This document shows, piece by piece, positions 6,284 through 11,667 of a stretch of DNA of 11,667 nt (positions are counted from its first letter, which is position 1; each line of letters starts with the position of its first letter). A model generated the notes under the pieces. The model searched no databases. It had not been told where the DNA came from and worked only from the letters and a program-made list of their open reading frames with translations. The position numbers and the translations under genes are program-made. This DNA comes from DATFYI01 sp035315125 (GTDB lineage Bacteria > Chloroflexota > Anaerolineae > Anaerolineales > Anaerolineaceae). Location: the NCBI GenBank assembly GCA_035315125.1, contig DATFYI010000010.1, forward strand, positions 1 to 11,667, given 5' to 3'.

Positions 6284-8018
6284 AGCGATCTACTTCGCCC
6301 AGCACGATATCAGTTGAACCCAGGATCACAACCAGATCCGCTACTTTTGACCCTAGACCCATCTGGTTTAAACTGGTCAAATTAATAAAACTTGGGGCAC
6401 GCACGTGATAACGGTACGGGTTTGGTTTGCCATTTGACACGATATAAAATCCTAACTCCCCTTTTGGACCTTCTACTCTTCCATAAGCTTCGCCTGCCGG
6501 AACACGCACCTGGTAAAGCGGTTTGATTGACATTATTGGACCAGATGGAATCCCTTTTACAACCTGTTTTAGAATACGAACGCTCTGCCGCATTTCTTCG
6601 ATACGAACCAAATAACGATCATAAATATCCCCATGTGTGCCGGTTACAACATCAAACTCAAGGCGCTCATAAATGCTATAAGGATCAGCCCGCCTAACAT
6701 CGTATGGTACACCGGATGCTCTAAGCACTGGACCCGCCGCTGAAAGAGCAATGGCCTGCTCGGGCGTAAGTACGCCCACACCTTCACAACGGGTCCGGAC
6801 AATTTCATTTTTAGACAAATATCTATCCAGCTCGTCGATTTTCCTTGGAAGTCGTTCTTCGACCAGTTCCTTTATTTTTTCCAGTACACCCGTTGGCAGG
6901 TCACGCGCGACGCCGCCAAATCGAAAATAGTTACACATCATTCTTGAACCAGATACCGCCTCAAAAATATCTAAAATCAATTCTCGTTCTTCTAAGGAAT
7001 ATAAGGAGGGGGTGAAAAATGCTCCCAGATCGTTGAGCAAAAATCCGGTCGCGATCAGATGGCTATTGATGCGGGTCAGCTCGGCCATCATTACCCGGAT
7101 ATAATCGGCTCGTTCAGTGGGCTGAACTTTCATCAGTTTTTCAACCGCCAGAGTATAGCCAAAATTATTACTCATGGATGTGATGTAATCCAGCCGATCT
7201 GTAAACGGTATGACCTGAAGATAGGTGTTCCTTTCAGCAATCTTTTCATGATTACGGTGAAGATAGCCCATTACCGGCTTTACATTCACCACCGTCTCAC
7301 CCTCCAACAATGCTACCATTCGAAATACACCATGAGTGGATGGATGCTGTGGTCCCAAATTGATAATAATTCGATCAGTTTTAAGGTCGCCCTCTCCCTT
7401 GACTTTTTTAAGCACAGAATATAACGCCTCATCGCCTTCGGGTATCCACTTTTCCGGATCAAAATTAGACGGATATTTGACATTGTCATGAAATGGATTG
7501 GTATCTTCTGACCGGTAAACATGACCGTCAGGCCAGCGATTCTTAAAAGGCTTTACATCTTCTTCGAAGTAGGCCTCTTTCCAATCTTTTCGTAGCGGAT
7601 GACCTTCAAAACCTTCCCACATCAAGATTCGGCGCAAATCGGGATGACCTTCAAATCGAATACCCAACAAATCCCAAGCCTCACGTTCTTGAAATTCGAC
7701 GCCCGGATAAATGGAGACAAGAGAAGATACTATGGGTTGTTCTCGTGGAAGCTGTACTTTAAAAACCAGCGCAGAACCACCTATAGAACGATAAGCATGG
7801 TAAACAACTTCCATCCTGTTCTCTTGCAGATAATCCACCCCAGTTAGAGAGGAAAGATAATCATAGCCAAAATCATCTCGAATAAAATGAGCAAACTCAA
7901 GAAGATGGTCAGCGCTCACCAAAAATCCCTGGTAGCCAGCCCTTTGATCAATGGCCACCCATTCTGGAAATTTAGTAACAAAGTCAGGGGTTTGAGAAGA
8001 AATAATTTGTTCGGTCAC
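6282..8018 (-). CDS. nuoC/nuoD: NADH-quinone oxidoreductase fused subunits C/D (NuoCD)
   Basis: A 578-residue fusion of the 30-kDa and 49-kDa complex I subunits, similar in length to the E. coli NuoCD fusion. The NuoC part (about 20-150) carries YPGVEFQEREAWDLLGI (104-120) and DLRRILMWEGFEGHPLRKDW (127-146). A linker of about 65 residues leads to the NuoD part, which starts at INLGPQHPSTHGVFRM (219 onward) and ends in the family's closing GSTDIVLGEVDR. NuoD forms the quinone pocket with NuoB. The conserved LHRGxEK loop reads LHRNHEKIAE here. CxxC nickel ligands of related hydrogenases are absent, so it is not a hydrogenase subunit. Translation starts at GTG (8018-8016): the frame closes upstream at TAA, no ATG is available in frame, and AAGAGGG is 4 bases before it. 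Confidence 0.95.
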   Translation of the reverse strand: MTEQIISSQTPDFVTKFPEWVAIDQRAGYQGFLVSADHLLEFAHFIRDDFGYDYLSSLTGVDYLQENRMEVVYHAYRSIGGSALVFKVQLPREQPIVSSLVSIYPGVEFQEREAWDLLGIRFEGHPDLRRILMWEGFEGHPLRKDWKEAYFEEDVKPFKNRWPDGHVYRSEDTNPFHDNVKYPSNFDPEKWIPEGDEALYSVLKKVKGEGDLKTDRIIINLGPQHPSTHGVFRMVALLEGETVVNVKPVMGYLHRNHEKIAERNTYLQVIPFTDRLDYITSMSNNFGYTLAVEKLMKVQPTERADYIRVMMAELTRINSHLIATGFLLNDLGAFFTPSLYSLEERELILDIFEAVSGSRMMCNYFRFGGVARDLPTGVLEKIKELVEERLPRKIDELDRYLSKNEIVRTRCEGVGVLTPEQAIALSAAGPVLRASGVPYDVRRADPYSIYERLEFDVVTGTHGDIYDRYLVRIEEMRQSVRILKQVVKGIPSGPIMSIKPLYQVRVPAGEAYGRVEGPKGELGFYIVSNGKPNPYRYHVRAPSFINLTSLNQMGLGSKVADLVVILGSTDIVLGEVDR

Positions 8019-8029
8019 ATTGCCCTCTT
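8016..8029 (-). promoter_or_regulatory. Ribosome binding site and GTG start of nuoCD
   Basis: AAGAGGG (8023-8029 on the reverse strand) precedes the GTG at 8018-8016. An ATG overlaps it at 8020-8018 but runs straight into TGA, so GTG is the only usable start. Confidence 0.7.
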
Positions 8030-8048
8030 ATGCCACCATCTCGCCGAA

Positions 8049-8681
8049 TTATGAGGATTCGCTGGATAATTGCTGATCGTGCTCTTTGATCTCCGCATAT
8101 TTTCTGGGGTCCATTAAATCTGGACCCAGGACCGGGATAGGAATTGGTTGGCTGGGTTCTTTGTTATACCAGCTTGCGTTCTTCAATGATTGGTGATCTA
8201 TTTTTTTCTGCAAAGCAATCAAGCCGTTCATCAAACTTTGTGGGGTTGGAGGGCAACCCGGAATATAGACATCCACCGGTATATATTTATCGACACCAGA
8301 AACAACGTTATAGCCCTCTTTGAATGGTCCACCACCGGAAGCACAGGCACCCATCGCAACCACATAGCGCGGCTCCGCAATTTGATTATATAAACGGACA
8401 ATCTGGGGCATCATCTTTTTAGTTACCGTCCCAGAAACAATCATGAAATCAGCTTGTCGTGGGCTGGCGCGCATGACTTCCATTCCAAACCGGGAGAAAT
8501 CAAAGCGGCTGGCCGCCGTACAAATCATTTCAATTGCACAACAAGCAAGCCCAAACATCATCGGCCATAGCGAGCTTCTGCGACTCCAGTTGTAGATACG
8601 ATCAATTGTGGTAATAGCAACTGCACCTTGAATTTCAGGGGATATATCGTAACCCGGGGAAAAGAGCTCCTCATTATTCAT
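8049..8681 (-). CDS. nuoB: NADH-quinone oxidoreductase subunit B (NuoB, cluster N2)
   Basis: A 210-residue complex I subunit that holds the terminal cluster N2 and donates electrons to quinone. All four ligands are present: the tandem C47-C48 in GLACCAIEM, C113 in GACAS and C143 in PGCPPTP. The N-terminal TTIDRIYNWSRRSSLWPMMFG and the conserved RASPRQADFMIVSGTVTKKM (71-90) are typical. The C terminus beyond about 165 is a variable hydrophilic tail. It is the first gene of the leftward operon; a normal nuoA gene, which usually precedes nuoB, is absent and the next gene is divergent. The start follows an AAGG about 10 bases upstream, after a leader of about 95 bases. Confidence 0.96.
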   Translation of the reverse strand: MNNEELFSPGYDISPEIQGAVAITTIDRIYNWSRRSSLWPMMFGLACCAIEMICTAASRFDFSRFGMEVMRASPRQADFMIVSGTVTKKMMPQIVRLYNQIAEPRYVVAMGACASGGGPFKEGYNVVSGVDKYIPVDVYIPGCPPTPQSLMNGLIALQKKIDHQSLKNASWYNKEPSQPIPIPVLGPDLMDPRKYAEIKEHDQQLSSESS

Positions 8682-8782
8682 GATTGGTGACCTTTTTTGA
8701 ATTAATATTGATCCATTTCCAATACTTCATCAAAATATAGTTCATTACAAATCAAAAATTAGATTTAATCCACCCTTTTTGA

Positions 8783-8810
8783 ATTTTATCACTGAAGAGC
8801 AACCTGTCAA
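8783..8810 (-). promoter_or_regulatory. Predicted promoter of the nuoB operon
   Basis: On the reverse strand TTGACA (8805-8810) is a perfect -35 box, and after 16 bases TAAAAT (8783-8788) is a good -10 box. Transcription would start near 8776, leaving a leader of about 95 bases. A second TTGACG (8812-8817) lies directly upstream, giving a tandem TTGAC repeat. Confidence 0.65.
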
Positions 8811-8815
8811 GCGTC

Positions 8816-8843
8816 AATTAAATAAATAATTATTTGATTAATT
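8816..8843. promoter_or_regulatory. 28-bp inverted repeat between divergent promoters, candidate operator
   Basis: A dyad centred between 8829 and 8830 has 12 of 14 matching pairs: outer arms AATTAA/TTAATT, two mismatches, then a perfect 12-bp core AAATAATTATTT (8824-8835). It overlaps the -35 box of the SufR-like gene and lies about 54 bases upstream of the predicted nuoB start. Neither predicted transcript includes it, so it would act as DNA and not as an RNA hairpin. It is nearly all A/T, which makes chance palindromes more likely. Confidence 0.45.
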
Positions 8844-8862
8844 CATATATAAAGATTATAAT
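8834..8862 (+). promoter_or_regulatory. Predicted promoter of the SufR-like regulator, leaderless
   Basis: TTGATT (8834-8839), 17 bases, then a perfect TATAAT (8857-8862). The expected transcription start is 8869-8870, which is the A of the ATG at 8870 or one base before it. The mRNA would therefore have essentially no leader, in keeping with the absence of a Shine-Dalgarno site. Confidence 0.6.
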
Positions 8863-8869
8863 TCAATGC

Positions 8870-9496
8870 ATGCAAGGGTCTACCAGGCAAAGCATTCTGG
8901 AATATCTCTTAAAGTATCACACAGCCACTTCCGCTGAATTGAGTGAGGCATTCCACTTTACAAAAGAAAATATAAGGCACCATCTCAATATCCTGTTGTA
9001 TGAAGGATTGATTGAAGTATTACCAGAAACAACCATAACTCGAAACCAGCCTGGCCGCCCAAATCTGGTTTATCACATTCATTTGGAAAACCAGCCAGGG
9101 AATATGGTTCAACTGGCAGTCGTTTTATTCCGTACTTACCTGGAGAATCTCAAATCAGAACCTGAAAAGCAAGCGGGACTGAAAAAACTTGCCAAAATAC
9201 TTTTCCCGTCGTCTGACAAAGATATAAAACCGACCCAGCTTTATAATCAGTCCATTGAACGACTTAATCAGCACGGCTACCAAGCCAGATGGGAAGCTCA
9301 TCATGAAGGACCACTTTTTAGTTTCAGAAATTGTCCCTATGCTACTGCTCAAAAAGAACAGCCAGAATTATGCCAGATGGATTCATTCATTCTTGAAAAC
9401 CTTTTAGGCTCTCCAGTCAACCAGGTTACAAAAATGAATTTCAATGGCAAAAATCCACCATCCTGTATTTTTAGTTTAGATTTTCTTAAAACATAA
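8870..9496 (+). CDS. SufR-like winged-helix regulator with a putative iron-sulfur cysteine motif
   Basis: A 208-residue protein of the COG2345 group (SufR and relatives). Residues 4-70 form the winged helix: STRQSILEYLLKYHTATSAELSEAF, TKENIRHHLNILLYEGLIE, and a wing ending in GRPNLVYHI. The C-terminal half has C155, C168 and C199 (C-x12-C-x30-C). As I recall it, SufR of Synechocystis has C-x12-C-x13-C-x14-C and uses three cysteines for a [4Fe-4S] cluster; here the third position of the four reads LGSPVN without cysteine. Iron-sulfur sensing is thus plausible but unproven. An upstream in-frame TTG at 8834 would add 12 residues, but it sits inside the -35 box and the family normally starts just before STRQ, so ATG 8870 is preferred. 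It faces nuoB and could control that operon and itself. Confidence 0.85.
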   Translation: MQGSTRQSILEYLLKYHTATSAELSEAFHFTKENIRHHLNILLYEGLIEVLPETTITRNQPGRPNLVYHIHLENQPGNMVQLAVVLFRTYLENLKSEPEKQAGLKKLAKILFPSSDKDIKPTQLYNQSIERLNQHGYQARWEAHHEGPLFSFRNCPYATAQKEQPELCQMDSFILENLLGSPVNQVTKMNFNGKNPPSCIFSLDFLKT

Positions 9497-9527
9497 AAAC
9501 GCAGATTTAGTCTCAAAGCTCTTTTAC

Positions 9528-9535
9528 TTTATACC
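9528..9535 (+). promoter_or_regulatory. Weak possible -10 element before the metallophosphoesterase gene
   Basis: TTTATACC lies 9 bases before the ATG at 9544, with only a poor -35 candidate (TTTAGT, 9506-9511). No Shine-Dalgarno site is visible. The gene may be expressed from this as a leaderless mRNA or by read-through from the regulator gene 47 bases upstream. Confidence 0.25.
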
Positions 9536-9543
9536 ATTTTGAA

Positions 9544-10446
9544 ATGAACAAGTCCTTTAACAGTGCAAATGTGAAAAACCTAAATCGGCGAGATTTTATC
9601 AAGCTTTCAGCTTATTCTCTGCTTGGAGCATCCCTGGCCATCGTTGGTATCAGTTACGTCACGAATATCGAACCCTCTAATATAGAAATCACTCATATCA
9701 ACTTAAAATTACCCAACCTGGATCGGTCATTTAATGGTTTCCGACTTGCCCAAGTTAGTGATTTTCACCTTGATCACTGGATGACCTCCCAACGATTGGA
9801 ATCTATATTTCAAATGGTCTTGGGAGAGAAGCCCGATTTGGTAGCTATCACAGGTGATTTTATTACATACCACGAACATACCAAAGGTTTAAAGAATCCG
9901 TTTTTGACCGATCTGTCTTCAGCTTTAAGCATCCTCAGCCCACATCAACCCACTTTGGGTGTCTTAGGAAATCATGATCATGAAATTGGAGCCCCTCTTA
10001 TCCATGATGCCCTTGCTAACGGTCATATCACCGATTTATCGGATTCAGTCTACTCTATCAAGCAAGGCTCATCTTCGCTCCACTTTGCTGGTATGGATTC
10101 TTTTGACATGTACGGCAGAGCCATTTATGATTTTAATGGTCTCGTAAACAAAACTCCATCCACTGGGGCAGCAATTCTGTTAACACATTATCCAGATCTT
10201 GCTGATCAGACTGCAGCTACTGGCCGGTTTGATTTGCAAATTTCAGGTCATTCCCACGGTGGACAGGTAATCGCCCCGTTCTATGGTCCGATTTATATAC
10301 CAGAAGGTGCCCGCAAATATCCGATAGGATTATATCGAATTGGGTCGATGTTCCATTACACTAATCGTGGCCTTGGAATGGTAGGCATTGAAGTACGTAT
10401 CAACTGCCGACCGGAGATAACTATTTTCCATTTGCAATCCAGTTAA
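9544..10446 (+). CDS. Tat-exported metallophosphoesterase, YkuE-like
   Basis: A 300-residue calcineurin-fold phosphoesterase. The N terminus has a twin-arginine signal, NRRDFIKL (14-21), followed by a hydrophobic stretch (about 22-39), so the protein is probably folded in the cytoplasm and exported or anchored outside by the Tat system. The dimetal site is complete: D73 and H75 (SDFHLDH), G104-D105 (TGDF), G142-N143-H144-D145 (GNHDHE), H215 (LTHYPD) and H236/H238 (SGHSHGGQ). B. subtilis YkuE, which shares this layout, is a Tat substrate bound to the cell wall; the physiological substrate of the group is uncertain, with UDP-sugar lipid precursors or other phosphoesters suggested. The gene is 47 bases downstream of the SufR-like regulator and on the same strand, but no functional link is evident. 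Confidence 0.93.
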   Translation: MNKSFNSANVKNLNRRDFIKLSAYSLLGASLAIVGISYVTNIEPSNIEITHINLKLPNLDRSFNGFRLAQVSDFHLDHWMTSQRLESIFQMVLGEKPDLVAITGDFITYHEHTKGLKNPFLTDLSSALSILSPHQPTLGVLGNHDHEIGAPLIHDALANGHITDLSDSVYSIKQGSSSLHFAGMDSFDMYGRAIYDFNGLVNKTPSTGAAILLTHYPDLADQTAATGRFDLQISGHSHGGQVIAPFYGPIYIPEGARKYPIGLYRIGSMFHYTNRGLGMVGIEVRINCRPEITIFHLQSS

Positions 10447-10481
10447 TAAATAATCTGCTTTAATTGATACTATATATCCTA

Positions 10482-10510
10482 TTGTAAGATATTATTTTCC
10501 TCGCTATAAT
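10482..10510 (+). promoter_or_regulatory. Predicted promoter of the YtxH-like gene
   Basis: TTGTAA (10482-10487), 17 bases, then a perfect TATAAT (10505-10510). Transcription would start near 10517, with a leader of about 76 bases ending in the AAAGGAG Shine-Dalgarno site (10577-10583). Confidence 0.6.
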
Positions 10511-10592
10511 GGGTTTGCCTTTCAGGTTAGTTTTATTAGCGTGGTCCAGATCTAAAAATAGATTTTATCAGTACCTAAAGGAGAATAGGATT

Positions 10593-10874
10593 ATGGCTGA
10601 AAAAAGAGGACGTTTCTGGCTACTGGTCGGAGGCATTGTGGCAGGAGGATTAGTGGTTGCAGGTGTTGCATTGCTATCTGCACCGCAATCGGGGGTTGAA
10701 ACCCGAAATATGCTGCGAAATAAAGGCCTTGAGATGAAAGATAAAGTTATCTCCGATGCCGCTGTTACCCGACAATTTGCAGAAAAAACACTAATGGATG
10801 TACGCGAGCGTGCAAATGAAGTAATTCACCGCAGCCGGACTTCTTCGGAAAATCTCGTCGAGGGTGAGGTTTAA
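10593..10874 (+). CDS. YtxH-like small membrane protein
   Basis: A 93-residue protein: a short basic N terminus (MAEKRGR), one glycine-rich transmembrane segment (FWLLVGGIVAGGLVVAGVAL, residues 8-27), the family-like transition LLSAPQSGVETRNMLRNKG, and a soluble, charged, probably helical tail ending in acidic residues. This matches the YtxH/general-stress group of small membrane proteins, whose role is poorly known. The frame is open further upstream to an ATG at 10509, but that ATG overlaps the predicted TATAAT box, whereas the ATG at 10593 has AAAGGAG 9 bases before it and gives the family-type N terminus. It stands alone between its own promoter and a strong terminator. Confidence 0.82.
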   Translation: MAEKRGRFWLLVGGIVAGGLVVAGVALLSAPQSGVETRNMLRNKGLEMKDKVISDAAVTRQFAEKTLMDVRERANEVIHRSRTSSENLVEGEV

Positions 10875-10923
10875 TCTAAACCATTGCCGCAAAACTAATT
10901 CAAATCAGTTTTTTTGAATAAAG

Positions 10924-10962
10924 AACACCAGACGGTAGAAAATTACACCGTCTGGTGTTTTA
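10924..10962 (+). terminator. Rho-independent terminator of the YtxH-like gene
   Basis: AACACCAGACGGT and ACCGTCTGGTGTT form a perfect 13-bp stem (10924-10936 with 10947-10959) around a 10-base loop, followed by a short T run. It is 50 bases after the stop codon and insulates the HAD gene from upstream transcription. Confidence 0.88.
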
Positions 10963-11030
10963 TAATCACATACCAGCTAAATTGGACCATTGTATACTTG
11001 CTGAAAATCTGATATCGTAAAAAATTATAC

Positions 11031-11051
11031 TTCATTGACATTGTCAAAGAA
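11031..11051. promoter_or_regulatory. 21-bp inverted repeat over the HAD gene -35 box, candidate operator
   Basis: TTC-A-TTGACA-T-TGTCAA-A-GAA: 9 of 10 pairs match around a central T at 11041. The left inner arm is itself the -35 box, so a bound protein would exclude RNA polymerase. No regulator gene is next to it in this window; the binder is unknown. Confidence 0.5.
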
Positions 11052-11062
11052 TAGTCTAAAAT
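11035..11062 (+). promoter_or_regulatory. Predicted promoter of the HAD gene, leaderless
   Basis: A perfect TTGACA (11035-11040), 16 bases, then TAAAAT (11057-11062): the same boxes and spacing as the nuoB promoter. Transcription should start around 11069-11070, only 2-3 bases before the ATG at 11072, and no Shine-Dalgarno site exists, so the mRNA is probably leaderless. Confidence 0.65.
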
Positions 11063-11071
11063 ACAACCAGT

Positions 11072-11667
11072 ATGATTAAGACGATCGCATTCGACGCTGA
11101 TGATACCCTCTGGCACAATGAGCCGCTCTATGATCAGGCCAGGATTCAATTCTGCAACATCCTCTCAGGATATCAAACCTCTGAAATATTAGAAAACCGG
11201 CTAAGCCAGATTGAAATCGGTAATATTCAATACTACGGATATGGAATAAAAAGTTTCACATTATCCATGGTTGAAGCGGCAATTGATCTTAGCGCTGGAC
11301 AGATAAAAGGCCATGAAATTCAGGACATTCTTGATATTAGCAGACAGATGCTTGCAGCCGAAGTACCCCTTTTCGAAAATTCAATAAATGTGTTAGAGGC
11401 GCTACATTCAGATTACGATTTAATATTAATTACAAAAGGGGATCTATTTGAACAAATTAGAAAAGTAGAAAGATCTGGCTTAGCAAGATATTTTCGTTTG
11501 ATTGAAGTTCTTGAAGATAAAACAGAAAATAGTTACCGCACTCTCTTAGAAAAGTACGACATCGATCCCGCCACATTCCTGATGGTCGGAAATTCCATTC
11601 GATCAGATATACTACCGGTTTTAAAAATAGGTGGACAGGCAATTTATATTCCTTATGCAACCACCTG
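11072..11667 (+). CDS. HAD-family hydrolase, N-terminal part (cut by window edge)
   Basis: The frame is open from ATG 11072 to the window end, 198 residues plus two bases. Motif I is FDADDTLW (7-14, nucleophile D8 and acid/base D10); motif II is the threonine of LILITKGD (T121); K150 in VLEDK fits motif III; motif IV is VGNSIRSDI (172-180) with D179. A helical cap occupies about residues 17-98. This is the complete set for a haloacid-dehalogenase-type phosphatase, likely acting on a small phosphorylated metabolite in the cytoplasm; the substrate is not predictable. The C terminus beyond YATT is outside the window. It has its own promoter and operator-like dyad. Confidence 0.9.
   Translation, partial: MIKTIAFDADDTLWHNEPLYDQARIQFCNILSGYQTSEILENRLSQIEIGNIQYYGYGIKSFTLSMVEAAIDLSAGQIKGHEIQDILDISRQMLAAEVPLFENSINVLEALHSDYDLILITKGDLFEQIRKVERSGLARYFRLIEVLEDKTENSYRTLLEKYDIDPATFLMVGNSIRSDILPVLKIGGQAIYIPYATT

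Noticed and set aside
6282..8018. NuoCD as a group 4 [NiFe]-hydrogenase large subunit
   Set aside because: The CxxC nickel ligands are absent and the C terminus ends in the NuoD-type GSTDIVLGEVDR.
8674..8745. A 23-codon reading frame in the nuoB leader (reverse strand) that ends overlapping the nuoB start
   Set aside because: It has no Shine-Dalgarno site, lies in AT-rich leader sequence and has no recognisable features; a coupled leader peptide is possible but chance is more likely.
8834..8869. TTG at 8834 as the start of the SufR-like regulator
   Set aside because: It lies inside the predicted -35 box, would add 12 residues not typical of the family, and has no ribosome binding site.
10509..10592. 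Upstream ATG at 10509 as the start of the YtxH-like protein
   Set aside because: That ATG overlaps the predicted TATAAT box, and the ATG at 10593 has a proper AAAGGAG site and a family-like N terminus.
10895..10920. AT-rich hairpin ATTCAAA...TTTGAAT before the main terminator
   Set aside because: The stem is short and made almost only of A/T pairs; the 13-bp stem at 10924-10959 explains termination far better.

Overview
The window is an AT-leaning bacterial chromosome segment. The best guess is a member of the Chloroflexota, probably Anaerolineae. This is inferred from the gene mix (fused NuoC/NuoD, a NuoD with the rarer GYLHRNHEKIAE motif, RicT and Mrp next to complex I genes, a signal-less BtuF-like protein) and not from any marker gene. 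I see no rRNA, tRNA, CRISPR array, insertion sequence or prophage gene.

Left and centre (1-8681, minus strand): nine genes run leftwards with gaps of 2 to 36 bases and look like one operon: nuoB, a fused nuoCD, nuoI, a 107-residue four-cysteine protein, an Mrp-type ATPase, a RicT/PSP1 protein, a PIG-L deacetylase, an M20 amidohydrolase and a BtuF-like metal-receptor protein. A small hairpin follows the last gene. Beyond it a GntR-type regulator with its own promoter and a candidate operator runs off the left edge. The first six operon genes share an iron-sulfur theme: NuoB, NuoCD and NuoI are the soluble quinone-module subunits of complex I (NuoB and NuoI carry clusters N2, N6a and N6b), Mrp proteins are iron-sulfur carriers related to the eukaryotic complex I assembly factor Ind1, and RicT is an iron-sulfur protein in Bacillus. 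Membrane subunits and the NADH-input module are not encoded here.

Divergent control region (8682-8869): nuoB has a strong-looking promoter (TTGACA-N16-TAAAAT). Facing it is a promoter (TTGATT-N17-TATAAT) for a winged-helix regulator of the SufR/COG2345 type, with cysteines spaced like those of the iron-sulfur sensor SufR. Its start codon falls at the predicted transcription start, so the mRNA should be leaderless. Between the two promoters lies a 28-bp inverted repeat (12 of 14 pairs match) placed to repress the regulator and possibly activate nuoB. The most interesting hypothesis in the window is an iron-sulfur-sensing switch controlling a complex I quinone-module plus cluster-delivery operon.

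Right (8870-11667, plus strand): after the regulator come a Tat-exported YkuE-type metallophosphoesterase, a small YtxH-like membrane protein with its own promoter, Shine-Dalgarno site and strong terminator, and a HAD-family hydrolase cut by the right edge. The HAD gene also appears leaderless, and its -35 box sits inside a 21-bp inverted repeat (9 of 10 pairs match), a candidate operator.
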